Notes under the pieces: model-generated
Seen by the model: the letters and a program-made list of their open reading frames with translations, nothing else
Told to the model about the DNA's origin: nothing
Database searches by the model: none
In this document: positions 1-7,466 of the stretch, one piece after another
Layout of the letters: each line of letters begins with the position of its first letter
Position numbering within the stretch: the stretch's first letter is position 1
Made by a program: the position numbers and the translations under genes
Assembly: GCA_027081495.1 (NCBI GenBank)
Contig: JALWKJ010000027.1
Coordinates: 1-26,404, forward strand
DNA: 26,404 nt
Source: Campylobacterales bacterium
Lineage (GTDB): Bacteria; Campylobacterota; Campylobacteria; Campylobacterales; QNZT01
Direction: 5' to 3'

Positions 1-1064
1 CGAGGGTGGTGCTGGGTTCTGCGACTCCATCTCTTACGACATATCACAAGTTCCCGCATTTTCGGTTAAAGGAGACTTTTTTCGATACTAAAAAGTCGAT
101 TGTTTTTTTGAAAGAAGAGGAGGGGATTAGCGAGCGGATACTTCATGAACTCTCTATAACGCTTGCGCAAAATCATCAGGCGATCATCTTTTTGCCCACC
201 CGCGCAAACTACAAATACCTAACCTGTATGGAATGCGGTAAATTTGTCGAGTGTCCGTTTTGCGCGGTAGGCATGAGTATTCATAAAGAGAAAAACGCGC
301 TTCGGTGTCACTACTGTAACTATATGCAGCGAATTGTCGATATCTGTCCGTCATGTAACGGGCGGCATCTTAGAGTTAACCGTATCGGAACGGCGCAGGT
401 GACAGCGGAGCTTTGCGAAAAATTTCCTGATAAACGCTTTGTGAAGTTCGATCGCGATGAGGTGACGACGCAGACGAAACTCAAAAAGATTCTCAAAGCT
501 TTCAACGACAAAGAGATCGATGTATTGGTCGGTACGCAGATGCTTTCAAAAGGGCATGATTATCATGATATTCGGTTGGCGGTGGTATTTGGTATCGACA
601 CCATTTTAGCGCAGGCGGATTTTCGAGCAAGAGAACGGGCTATGAGTCTGCTTTTGCAGGTGGCGGGCAGGAGCGGTCGAAAAGGTGAGGGAAAAGTGAT
701 CGTTCAGACGAACAACAGCGAATTTTTTGCCCATTATATGGATGATTTTGAAAAGTTTTTAAAGGATGAATCAAGATTTAGAAAAGGACTTTATCCGCCG
801 TATAAGAAGCTTATGAAATTTATGATTTCGCACAAAAATAGACAAAAAGCGCTGACTATATTACGGCGGCTTCAAGTCTGCTTGGGAGAGAGTAAAGATA
901 TAGAAGTGGTAGGTTTTGGCGAAGCGCCGATTGCAAGGATCTCCGGGAAGTTTCGTTTTCAAGCGCTTCTTCGCTCCGATTCGACAAAAGCCCTTTTACA
1001 AATAGCGCATAAATGCAAAATCAAGGAGTGTGAAGTCGATATCGACCCCGTGCAGTTTAGCTGA
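1..1064 (+). CDS. priA: Primosomal protein N' (replication restart helicase PriA), 3' part
   Basis: The reading frame is open from the window edge, so the gene is cut at its 5' end. The first possible start (GTG at 6) lies inside helicase motif III (LGSATPS) and is not the true start. PriA is a 3'-5' superfamily 2 DNA helicase that reloads the replisome at stalled forks. About 353 codons remain, carrying the second RecA-like lobe. Four CxxC pairs between about 225 and 356 form the PriA zinc-binding module inserted in that lobe. Motif V is GTQMLSKGHD and motif VI is QVAGRSGRKGEG. The C-terminal domain follows (LYPPYKKLMKF). The missing part should hold the DNA-binding domain, Walker A and DEAH box. 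The stop TGA at 1062-1064 overlaps the end of the converging siroheme gene by 8 bases. Identification is secure. Confidence 0.97.
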   Translation, partial: RVVLGSATPSLTTYHKFPHFRLKETFFDTKKSIVFLKEEEGISERILHELSITLAQNHQAIIFLPTRANYKYLTCMECGKFVECPFCAVGMSIHKEKNALRCHYCNYMQRIVDICPSCNGRHLRVNRIGTAQVTAELCEKFPDKRFVKFDRDEVTTQTKLKKILKAFNDKEIDVLVGTQMLSKGHDYHDIRLAVVFGIDTILAQADFRARERAMSLLLQVAGRSGRKGEGKVIVQTNNSEFFAHYMDDFEKFLKDESRFRKGLYPPYKKLMKFMISHKNRQKALTILRRLQVCLGESKDIEVVGFGEAPIARISGKFRFQALLRSDSTKALLQIAHKCKIKECEVDIDPVQFS

Positions 1065-1632
1065 CAGCGTCGCTTTTGTTTTCAAAAAACTCTTTTGCCT
1101 TGTCGTTTAGATACTTCATGCGCTCCTCTCCTTTTGGTAGATTGCTTCTAACATCTTTCATCTCTTCCAAAAACGAGCCTATCGAGTCGGGTAGTACTCT
1201 TTTGATGAATTTTTTCAGATATTTCGCTATAGCCGGAGATGCTCCGGAAGTCGATATGGCGATTGTTAAATCTTTTTCTTTTATATATGACGGGAATATA
1301 AAATCACAATAGGTGATAGAATCAACGGCATTGCAAAGAGTACGGGAGTTTCTTGTCTCTTTGTATATCTTTTCTTGAAGATCCAATGAATCGACGGCGA
1401 CTATAACTATGTCGAATCCTCTTACATCTCCCTCTTCATACGGCTTTGTTTTATAAAATAGTTTATTGTCTATTATATAAGAGAGCATTTTTTCGCTGTA
1501 TCGGTTAGAAATAACTTCTATATTTTTTGTAAAATCAAGAAGCTTTTCTATCTTTTCGGTCGCAATTTTGCCGCCGCCGACGATTAATATTTTAGACTGG
1601 TCAAGTTTGAGAAATGCGGGAAAATAATTCAT
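1057..1632 (-). CDS. Precorrin-2 dehydrogenase / sirohydrochlorin ferrochelatase (CysG N-terminal / Met8-like)
   Basis: A 191-residue protein matching the N-terminal half of CysG and yeast Met8, which oxidises precorrin-2 with NAD+ and inserts iron to give siroheme, the cofactor of sulfite and nitrite reductases. It begins with the typical MNYFPAFLKL strand, then a Rossmann glycine motif GGGKIA at residues 19-24. Asp104 in NAVD falls at the position of the CysG catalytic aspartate. DFIFPS follows, then the ISTSGASPAIAKYLK helix where CysG carries a phosphorylated serine. There is no uroporphyrinogen methyltransferase domain, so that step must be encoded elsewhere. The gene converges on priA (8-base overlap) and diverges from sixA across 89 bases. 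I did not find a convincing promoter for it. Whether it acts as dehydrogenase only or also as chelatase cannot be read from sequence. Confidence 0.9.
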   Translation of the reverse strand: MNYFPAFLKLDQSKILIVGGGKIATEKIEKLLDFTKNIEVISNRYSEKMLSYIIDNKLFYKTKPYEEGDVRGFDIVIVAVDSLDLQEKIYKETRNSRTLCNAVDSITYCDFIFPSYIKEKDLTIAISTSGASPAIAKYLKKFIKRVLPDSIGSFLEEMKDVRSNLPKGEERMKYLNDKAKEFFENKSDAVS

Positions 1633-1689
1633 AAAGATATGGTACAGAAATAGTATTTAATCTATTGTTAAATAAAGTGAAAATTTTGA

Positions 1690-1695
1690 TATAAT
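1690..1695 (+). promoter_or_regulatory. -10 box of the sixA promoter
   Basis: TATAAT in the context TTTGATATAATCGC, with no recognisable -35 hexamer, as is common for Campylobacterota sigma-70 promoters. It lies 26 bases before the TTG start of sixA, leaving room for the AAGG ribosome-binding site at 1711-1714. The surrounding 23 bases (1685-1707) recur with one mismatch before rplI. Confidence 0.7.
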
Positions 1696-1721
1696 CGCTT
1701 AAAAAATTTGAAGGTTTCGTT

Positions 1722-2222
1722 TTGGAAAAAAGAGTCTATCTTATGCGTCATGCCAAGTCGGATTGGAACGGTTACTATATAAGCGATTTTGAAAGAGGTT
1801 TAAACAAAAGAGGAGAGATCGACGCTCCCTTAATGGGTGAAGTTTTAAAACAAAAAGGACTCAATCCCTCTATAATACTCTCATCTGCCGCAAATAGGGC
1901 GAAATTGACGGCTATCGGCGTAGCTAAGGCTTTGAATTACGATAAAAATAAGATACGATATGTCGATAAGATTTACGAGGCGACAACCGATGAGTTATTT
2001 TTGATAATAAACTCTCTTGAAGAGTCGTTCGACGAGGTTTTGATAATAGGTCACAACCCTTCGATGACCGAACTCATAAATCGTCTAGGCGATGTTACTT
2101 TGGATAATCTTCCCACCGCTTCGGTCGTCGGTTTTATTTTTAAAAACAAAAGTTTTAAAGATATAAAACCAAAAAGCGGAAAATTTCTCTTTTTCGAATA
2201 TCCTAAAAAGTATAAAAGCTGA
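1722..2222 (+). CDS. sixA: Phosphohistidine phosphatase SixA-like, histidine phosphatase family
   Basis: A 166-residue histidine phosphatase (phosphoglycerate mutase superfamily, branch 2). The catalytic RHAKSDW motif has His10 as the predicted phospho-acceptor, and the second conserved histidine is His111 in IIGHNPSMTE. The RxxR-type segment SSAANRAKLTA lies between them. E. coli SixA removes phosphate from histidine phosphotransfer proteins such as ArcB and NPr; the substrate here is unknown. The start is TTG at 1722, chosen because AAGG at 1711-1714 sits seven bases upstream and the N-terminal beta strand (KRVYLM) would be lost with a later start. The TGA stop overlaps the ATG of the ABC-F gene (TGATG), so the two are probably translationally coupled. 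Confidence 0.88.
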   Translation: MEKRVYLMRHAKSDWNGYYISDFERGLNKRGEIDAPLMGEVLKQKGLNPSIILSSAANRAKLTAIGVAKALNYDKNKIRYVDKIYEATTDELFLIINSLEESFDEVLIIGHNPSMTELINRLGDVTLDNLPTASVVGFIFKNKSFKDIKPKSGKFLFFEYPKKYKS

Positions 2223-4165
2223 TGGCTCTTTTAGATCTTATAAATCTGAGTAAATCGTATGAGGCGAATACGATTTTAAAAGAGATAAATTTTAGTATAT
2301 CAGAGTGTGAAAGAGTAGCCGTTATCGCAAAAAACGGTGGCGGAAAATCGACATTTATGAAGATTGTCGCCGGGATTTTGGAGTTTGACGACGGAAGACG
2401 AATCGTACAAAATTCAATCAAGATAGAGATGCTTGATCAAAATCCGATATTTGAGGATAATTTGACCGTCAAAGAAGCGGTAGAGAACGAGTTAAAAGAG
2501 TTGAAAAACGCTAAAGAGAGATTTGAGAGCATAAGTCTGCTTTTAAGTAAAGATTTCGAAAATTCGGAACTTTTAAGAGAACACGCGAAACTAAGCGCTT
2601 TTTTAGATGCCCACAACGCATGGAATCTCGATGACAAGATAGAGAGAATTTTACAGGAGTTTGCGTTAAAAGAGTATGAAGATACCAGAATTTTGCGTTT
2701 AAGCGGAGGCGAACAAAGAAGAGTGGCGCTTGCCGGACTCTTACTTAAAAAACCCGATATTCTTCTTCTTGACGAGCCGACGAACCACCTGGATGTCTAT
2801 ATGGTCGAATTTTTGGAACGGTATATTCTTCGTGAAAGATTCACTCTTTTGTTTATATCTCATGATCGTTATTTTATAGACAATATCGCAAGTCGCTGTA
2901 TCGAGATAGAAGATTCAAAGATCAGATTTTTCAAAGGCGGATATAGCGATTATATTTCTCAAAAAGAAGAGCTTTTAAAATCTATGCAAAAATCTCATGA
3001 AGTTCTTTTAAAACTTTTAAAGAGCGAAGAAGAGTGGTTAAATCGCGGCGTAAAAGCAAGACTCAAACGAAATGAGGGACGAAAGCAGAGAGTTTTAAAA
3101 ATGCGGGAAGAGGCAAAGAAAAATCCCTCCGTCATTCGCAAAATGAAGCTTGAACTTCAAAGAGAACAGAAAAACTTTCAAAATCAAAAGAGTCTAAATA
3201 AAAAGAAAATGCTTTTTGAAATAGACAATATCGGTAAGAGTCTAGGAGAAAAAGTTCTCATAAAAGATTTTACCCTTAGGATTCTTCAACAAGACAAGAT
3301 CGCGATAGTCGGTAAAAACGGCGCGGGCAAATCGACTCTATTGAAACTTCTTTTAGGAGAGTTGCAGATCGATAGCGGCGGTATAAAAAGGGGAGATTTT
3401 AAGATAGGATATTTCGATCAGCAAAGAAGGATGCTCGATGATGATAAAAATCTTATAGAAACCTTTTGTCCAAATGGAGGGGATAGAGTTTTGGTCAGAG
3501 GGAAAAATATGCATGTTTACGGGTATTTGAAAAATTTTTTATTTCCAAAAGAGCATTTAGATAAAAAGGTGGGAATTTTAAGCGGAGGAGAGAAAAACCG
3601 CGTGGCTTTGGCTCTTTTGTTTGCAAAAGAGTATGATTGTCTTATTTTAGACGAACCGACCAACGATCTCGATATAGCGACTATAAATATACTTGAAGAG
3701 TATCTGCAAAATTTTAACGGCGCTTTGATATTCGTCTCTCATGATAGATATTTTGTCGATAAGATAGCACGAAAGCTTTTGATATTTAAAGGAGAAGGCG
3801 TCGTAGAGGAGAGTTATCAAAGTTATAGCGAATATCTTGAGATAGAAAAAGAGTTAAATGAGATAGAAAACTTTTGCGATCAATCGCAATCAAAGCAAAA
3901 AGATCAAAATAGGGTTAAAAAAAGGTCTTTAAAACTTAGCTATAAAGAGAAAAGAGATTATGAACGGCTCCCGCAAAAAATAGAAGCTATGGAAGATAAG
4001 ATAAAAGAGCTGAACGACTGTCTAGGCGATCCTTCCTGTTATAAACAAAGGGGAATCGAAAATTTACACAAAGAGCTTTTGGAATTGAATCGAAGTTACG
4101 AAGAGATGGTGGAGAGATATCTTCTTATAGAGGAGAAGATTGAAGATATGGGAGGGGGCGACTAA
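2222..4165 (+). CDS. ABC-F family ATPase, Uup-like
   Basis: A soluble 647-residue protein with two ABC ATPase domains and no membrane segment, so an ABC-F translation or ribosome-associated factor rather than a transporter. Domain 1: Walker A at 36-44 reads AKNGGGKST (first glycine replaced by alanine), signature LSGGEQRR, Walker B ILLLDEPTNHLD, switch SHDRYF. A charged linker rich in Lys/Arg/Glu follows. Domain 2: GKNGAGKST, signature LSGGEKNR, ILDEPTNDLD, SHDRYF. The C-terminal ~90 residues are a predicted coiled coil (KEKRDYERLPQKIEAMEDKI) as in E. coli Uup, which distinguishes it from EttA and YheS. Uup has been linked to transposon excision, DNA repair and ribosome function; the role here is inferred. 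It is cotranscribed with sixA. Confidence 0.88.
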   Translation: MALLDLINLSKSYEANTILKEINFSISECERVAVIAKNGGGKSTFMKIVAGILEFDDGRRIVQNSIKIEMLDQNPIFEDNLTVKEAVENELKELKNAKERFESISLLLSKDFENSELLREHAKLSAFLDAHNAWNLDDKIERILQEFALKEYEDTRILRLSGGEQRRVALAGLLLKKPDILLLDEPTNHLDVYMVEFLERYILRERFTLLFISHDRYFIDNIASRCIEIEDSKIRFFKGGYSDYISQKEELLKSMQKSHEVLLKLLKSEEEWLNRGVKARLKRNEGRKQRVLKMREEAKKNPSVIRKMKLELQREQKNFQNQKSLNKKKMLFEIDNIGKSLGEKVLIKDFTLRILQQDKIAIVGKNGAGKSTLLKLLLGELQIDSGGIKRGDFKIGYFDQQRRMLDDDKNLIETFCPNGGDRVLVRGKNMHVYGYLKNFLFPKEHLDKKVGILSGGEKNRVALALLFAKEYDCLILDEPTNDLDIATINILEEYLQNFNGALIFVSHDRYFVDKIARKLLIFKGEGVVEESYQSYSEYLEIEKELNEIENFCDQSQSKQKDQNRVKKRSLKLSYKEKRDYERLPQKIEAMEDKIKELNDCLGDPSCYKQRGIENLHKELLELNRSYEEMVERYLLIEEKIEDMGGGD

Positions 4166-4177
4166 TTTACTATTTGA

Positions 4178-4183
4178 TATAAT
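4178..4183 (+). promoter_or_regulatory. -10 box of the rplI-hslV-hslU-era promoter
   Basis: TATAAT in TTTGATATAATCGC, 30 bases before the rplI ATG, in the 48-base gap after the ABC-F gene. No clear -35 hexamer. A strong ribosome-binding site (AAAAGGA, 4201-4207) follows at normal spacing. The block 4173-4195 is a near copy of that before sixA. Confidence 0.7.
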
Positions 4184-4213
4184 CGCTCAAAAAATAAACA
4201 AAAAGGAACTATT

Positions 4214-4660
4214 ATGAAAGTATTATTGATAAAAGATGTAAAATCATTAGGAAAGGCCGGAGAGATAAAGGAAGTAAAAGACGGTTACGGTCAAAATTTT
4301 CTTATCGCAAAAGGTTTTGCGAAAATAGCAACCGATCAAGTTATAAAAGAGTGGAAAAAAGAGCAGGAGATTATCGCTCAAAAAGAGAGAGAAGAGATAG
4401 AGAGATTAAAAGATATAGAGAAAAAATTTCAAAATATAAAACTTACGATCAAGCATAAACTCGGCGCGAACGGTTCACTATATGGAGCGGTAACAAAAGA
4501 GGAGATAGCAAGCGCGCTTAAGGAACAAGAAGATATAGAGATTGACAAAAAAGCTATTGAAATCAAAAATCCTATAAAGAGCGCGGGAAATTTCGATATA
4601 TCGGTTAAACTAGGTCATGGAATTCACGCAACTTTAAATCTTTCTATAGTTGGAGAGTAA
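4214..4660 (+). CDS. rplI: 50S ribosomal protein L9
   Basis: A 148-residue protein, almost exactly the length of E. coli L9 (149). The N-terminal 23S rRNA-binding domain has the family signature MKVLLIKDVKSLGKAGEI followed by VKDGYGQNFLIAKGFA. The long connecting helix (about residues 41-75, rich in Lys/Glu/Ile) and the C-terminal domain with the conserved GANGSLYGAVT segment follow. L9 binds near the L1 stalk and helps reading-frame maintenance. It is the first gene of an operon with hslV, hslU and era. Its TAA is immediately followed by the hslV ATG, so translation of the two is likely coupled. Confidence 0.98.
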   Translation: MKVLLIKDVKSLGKAGEIKEVKDGYGQNFLIAKGFAKIATDQVIKEWKKEQEIIAQKEREEIERLKDIEKKFQNIKLTIKHKLGANGSLYGAVTKEEIASALKEQEDIEIDKKAIEIKNPIKSAGNFDISVKLGHGIHATLNLSIVGE

Positions 4661-5209
4661 ATGTTTAAAGGTACGACTATTTTGGCTTGCAAAGGAGAAA
4701 AAAAAGCGGTAATCGGAGGCGATGGACAAGTGACTTTCGGAAACGCTATATTAAAATCAAACGCTACTAAGATTCGAAAACTTTACGGCGGAAAAGTTAT
4801 AGCCGGATTTGCCGGCAGTACGGCTGACGCTTTTAATCTTTTTGATATGTTTGAAGGTATTTTGGAGCAGAAAAAAGGCGATCTTTTAAAATCCGTTATA
4901 GAGTTTTCGAAAGAGTGGCGTAAAGATAAATATATGAGGCAGCTTGAGGCGATGATGATCGTTTTAAATACCGAAAATATTTTTATATTAAGCGGTAACG
5001 GAGATGTAGTGGAACCCGAAGACGGCAAAATAGCCGCAATCGGAAGCGGTGGAAATTTTGCTATCTCAGCCGCTAGGGCGTTGGATCGTCATGGAGAACT
5101 TGACGAAGAGACGCTCGTAAAAGAGTCTTTGTTAATTGCGAGTGAACTTTGTATATACACAAGCGACAAGATAAAAACCTATACATTAACGAAAGAGGGA
5201 AAAAGTTAA
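4661..5209 (+). CDS. hslV: ATP-dependent protease peptidase subunit HslV (ClpQ)
   Basis: A 182-residue N-terminal-threonine peptidase, the proteolytic core of the HslVU (ClpYQ) complex. The protein begins MFKGTTILACKG, so the expected catalytic threonine is residue 5 rather than residue 2 as in E. coli (MTTIV). Removal of MFKG, by self-processing or aminopeptidase action, would expose it. Bacillus ClpQ and Campylobacter HslV also carry short leaders here, so this is a family variant rather than an error. Other conserved blocks are GGDGQVTFGN, GGKVIAGFAGSTADAF, SKEWRKDKYMRQLEAM, LSGNGDVVEPEDG and AIGSGGNFA. It directly follows rplI and is directly followed by hslU, with no spacer on either side. 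Confidence 0.97.
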   Translation: MFKGTTILACKGEKKAVIGGDGQVTFGNAILKSNATKIRKLYGGKVIAGFAGSTADAFNLFDMFEGILEQKKGDLLKSVIEFSKEWRKDKYMRQLEAMMIVLNTENIFILSGNGDVVEPEDGKIAAIGSGGNFAISAARALDRHGELDEETLVKESLLIASELCIYTSDKIKTYTLTKEGKS

Positions 5210-6535
5210 ATGAATATGACACCAAAAGAGATAGTTTCCTATCTTGATCAATATATCATAGGGCAGTTTGAAGCAAAAAAGGCGATAGGAATAGCTCTTA
5301 GAAACAGATATCGGCGTATGCAGCTTGACAGCGTCATGCAAGAGGAGATAAGCCCGAAAAATATTTTGATGATCGGTTCTACCGGAGTCGGTAAAACCGA
5401 AATCGCCAGACGGCTTGCAAAAATGTTGAATCTTCCTTTTGTTAAAGTCGAAGCTAGTAAATATACGGAAGTCGGTTTTGTAGGCAGAGATGTCGAGTCG
5501 ATGGTAAGAGATCTTGTTACGGCGTCTATAAATCTAGTAAGAGCCGAACACAAAGAGAAAAACAAGAGCGCCATAGAGGAGTATGTAGAAAAAAAGATTA
5601 TAGAAAAACTTCTTCCTCCTCTTCCTTCGGGCGCGAGCGAAAATAAAAAAGAGGATTATAAAAGAAGCTTCGAAAAGATGCGCCAAAAATTTCGAAACGG
5701 CGAGCTTGACGACCTTGAGATAGAGATAGAGATAAATACGATGGGCGCGGAGATAAGCGACGCTTCTATGCCTCCTGAGATGATAAAAGTCCAGGAGAGT
5801 TTTTTGAAAATTTTATCCGCAAAAAGTCAGAGCGTTAAAAAAGAGATGAAAGTCAAAGAGGCTAAAGAGGCTTTAAAGAGTGAAGCGGGAGAAAAACTCC
5901 TCGATTTTGAAGCTATAAAGACGGAAGCTTTGCAAAGAGCGCAAAATTCGGGAATAGTATTTATAGACGAAATAGATAAAATCGCCGTTAGTTCCAAAAG
6001 TCAAAGTCGTCAGGATCCAAGTAAAGAGGGAGTTCAAAGAGATCTTTTGCCGATCGTCGAAGGAAGCGATATAAATACCAAATACGGAGTCGTAAAAACG
6101 GATCATATACTCTTTATCGCCGCGGGCGCTTTTCATCTTACAAAGCCGAGCGATCTAATTCCCGAGCTTCAGGGGCGTTTTCCTCAAAGAGTGGAGCTTA
6201 GCTCTCTTAGCGAAGAGACGCTTTACAAGATATTGACACAGCCTAAAAACTCTCTATTAAAACAGTATGAAGCTCTTTTGTCAACCGAAGGAGTTGAGCT
6301 TGTTTTTGAAGACGACGCTATTTGGTATATAGCGAAACTTTCTCAGCTTGCGAACGAAAAATTAGAAGATATAGGAGCAAGACGCCTTCATACCGTTTTA
6401 GAAAGAGTGATAGAAGATATCAGCTATGACGCAAACGAGCACAAAGGAGAAGTCATAAAGGTGACTAAAGAGCTTGTTTCGCAAAAGCTTGATGAAGTTG
6501 CGAGCGACGAGGATCTTTCAAGGTATATTTTATGA
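5210..6535 (+). CDS. hslU: ATP-dependent protease ATPase subunit HslU (ClpY)
   Basis: A 441-residue AAA+ unfoldase (E. coli HslU 443) that forms a hexamer, unfolds substrates and feeds them into HslV. It opens with MTPKEIVSYLDQYIIGQ. Walker A is GSTGVGKT at 56-63 and Walker B is IVFIDEID at 249-256. The pore loop is GFVG at 89-92, with Phe where E. coli has Tyr (GYVG); I recall the same in Campylobacter. The variable I-domain lies between about 110 and 235. The C-terminal region includes DIGARRLHTVLE, and the protein ends ASDEDLSRYIL, the tail that docks into HslV and triggers it. Its stop overlaps the era start (ATGA). Confidence 0.98.
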   Translation: MNMTPKEIVSYLDQYIIGQFEAKKAIGIALRNRYRRMQLDSVMQEEISPKNILMIGSTGVGKTEIARRLAKMLNLPFVKVEASKYTEVGFVGRDVESMVRDLVTASINLVRAEHKEKNKSAIEEYVEKKIIEKLLPPLPSGASENKKEDYKRSFEKMRQKFRNGELDDLEIEIEINTMGAEISDASMPPEMIKVQESFLKILSAKSQSVKKEMKVKEAKEALKSEAGEKLLDFEAIKTEALQRAQNSGIVFIDEIDKIAVSSKSQSRQDPSKEGVQRDLLPIVEGSDINTKYGVVKTDHILFIAAGAFHLTKPSDLIPELQGRFPQRVELSSLSEETLYKILTQPKNSLLKQYEALLSTEGVELVFEDDAIWYIAKLSQLANEKLEDIGARRLHTVLERVIEDISYDANEHKGEVIKVTKELVSQKLDEVASDEDLSRYIL

Positions 6536-7419
6536 CGGATAAAGAACGAGCCGGATTTGTCGCGGTCGTAGGCAGACCCAACGCCGGCAAAAGTTCTTTG
6601 TTGAATTTTTTCATAGGCGAAAAAATCGCTATGGTTTCTTCGAAGGCAAACGCTACGAGAAAGCGGTTAAATATGATCGCGATGCATAAAGATTGTCAGA
6701 TTGTTTTTGTCGATACTCCCGGAATTCATGAGAGCGAGAGGTTGATTAACAAATTTATGCTTGAAGAGGCTTTAAAGGCTATGGGCGATTGTGATCTTAT
6801 TCTTTTTCTATCTCCGGTTACCGATTCGCTCAAAAATTATGAAAAGTTTTTAAAATTAAATAGAAAAAATATTCCCCATATCGTACTGATCACAAAAGTC
6901 GATGAGGTAAAAAACGAATTCCTTTTGAAGAAAATCAAAGAATTTCAAAAATATCAAGATAAATTTTTGGAACTCATTCCCGTTTCGGTCAAAAAAGGAA
7001 CCAAAAGCTCTATGGTGTTTGAGACGATTTGCGCCTATCTTCCGATACATCCATACTACTTCGATCCTCAAATTTTGACGACGGATAAAATGAAAGATAT
7101 ATATAAAGAGTTGATCCGGGAGTCAATATTTGAAAAAACATCTAAAGAAATTCCCTATTTTTCCGATGTAGTCATTGAAAGGGTTGAAGAGCTGCCGGAT
7201 ATTGAGAAAATTTACGCTCGAATTATAGTCGAAAAAAAGAGTCAAAAGGGGATTATCATCGGCAAAGACGGTGAAAACCTAAGACGAATCGGACATAATG
7301 CGCGTAAATCTATCGAACGACTTGCCGGTAAAAAGATTTTTTTAAAGCTCTTTGTAGTTGTAAAACATGGCTGGACGAAAGATAAAAAATCTTTAGGAGA
7401 GCTTGGTTATAACTTCTAG
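6532..7419 (+). CDS. era: GTPase Era
   Basis: A 295-residue GTPase for 30S ribosome maturation, binding the 3' end of 16S rRNA. GTP-binding motifs: G1 GRPNAGKS at 14-21, switch I region SSKANATRKR, G3 DTPGIH at 61-66, G4 TKVD at 121-124 (Thr in place of the usual Asn). The C-terminal KH domain contains GIIIGKDGENLRRIGHNARK and ends with the typical KLFVVVKHGWT. It is the last gene of the rplI operon and overlaps hslU by four bases. No U-rich hairpin follows it, so readthrough towards the pilus genes 47 bases later is possible. Confidence 0.98.
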   Translation: MTDKERAGFVAVVGRPNAGKSSLLNFFIGEKIAMVSSKANATRKRLNMIAMHKDCQIVFVDTPGIHESERLINKFMLEEALKAMGDCDLILFLSPVTDSLKNYEKFLKLNRKNIPHIVLITKVDEVKNEFLLKKIKEFQKYQDKFLELIPVSVKKGTKSSMVFETICAYLPIHPYYFDPQILTTDKMKDIYKELIRESIFEKTSKEIPYFSDVVIERVEELPDIEKIYARIIVEKKSQKGIIIGKDGENLRRIGHNARKSIERLAGKKIFLKLFVVVKHGWTKDKKSLGELGYNF

Positions 7420-7437
7420 GTATTGACCATACCGAAC

Positions 7438-7457
7438 CCTATTAATTCTATAATAGG
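7438..7457. repeat. Inverted repeat over the -10 of the pilus operon
   Basis: CCTATTA (7438-7444) and its perfect complement TAATAGG (7451-7457) are separated by six bases. No T-tract follows, so it is not a standard intrinsic terminator for era. It overlaps the TATAAT at 7449-7454, which is the position of a repressor operator. It could equally be chance in A/T-rich DNA. Confidence 0.45.
7449..7454 (+). promoter_or_regulatory. Candidate -10 box of the MSHA-like operon
   Basis: TATAAT preceded by TTGACC at 7423-7428, but with a 20-base gap, longer than usual. Initiation about seven bases downstream (near 7461) would leave a leader of only some six bases before the ATG at 7467, and the AGG at 7455-7457 would not be transcribed. 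Either the message is nearly leaderless, or the operon is read from upstream and this box is not used. Confidence 0.4.
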
Positions 7458-7466
7458 TAGTTTCAG

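Noticed and set aside
4371..4388. Third copy of the ATCGCTCAAAAA string, inside rplI
   Set aside because: It lies in coding sequence (encoding IIAQKER), has no TATAAT, and fits codon use, so it is coincidence.
7420..7466. Terminator after era
   Set aside because: The only hairpin (7438-7457) is A/T-rich and lacks a following T-run, so an operator or chance is more likely.
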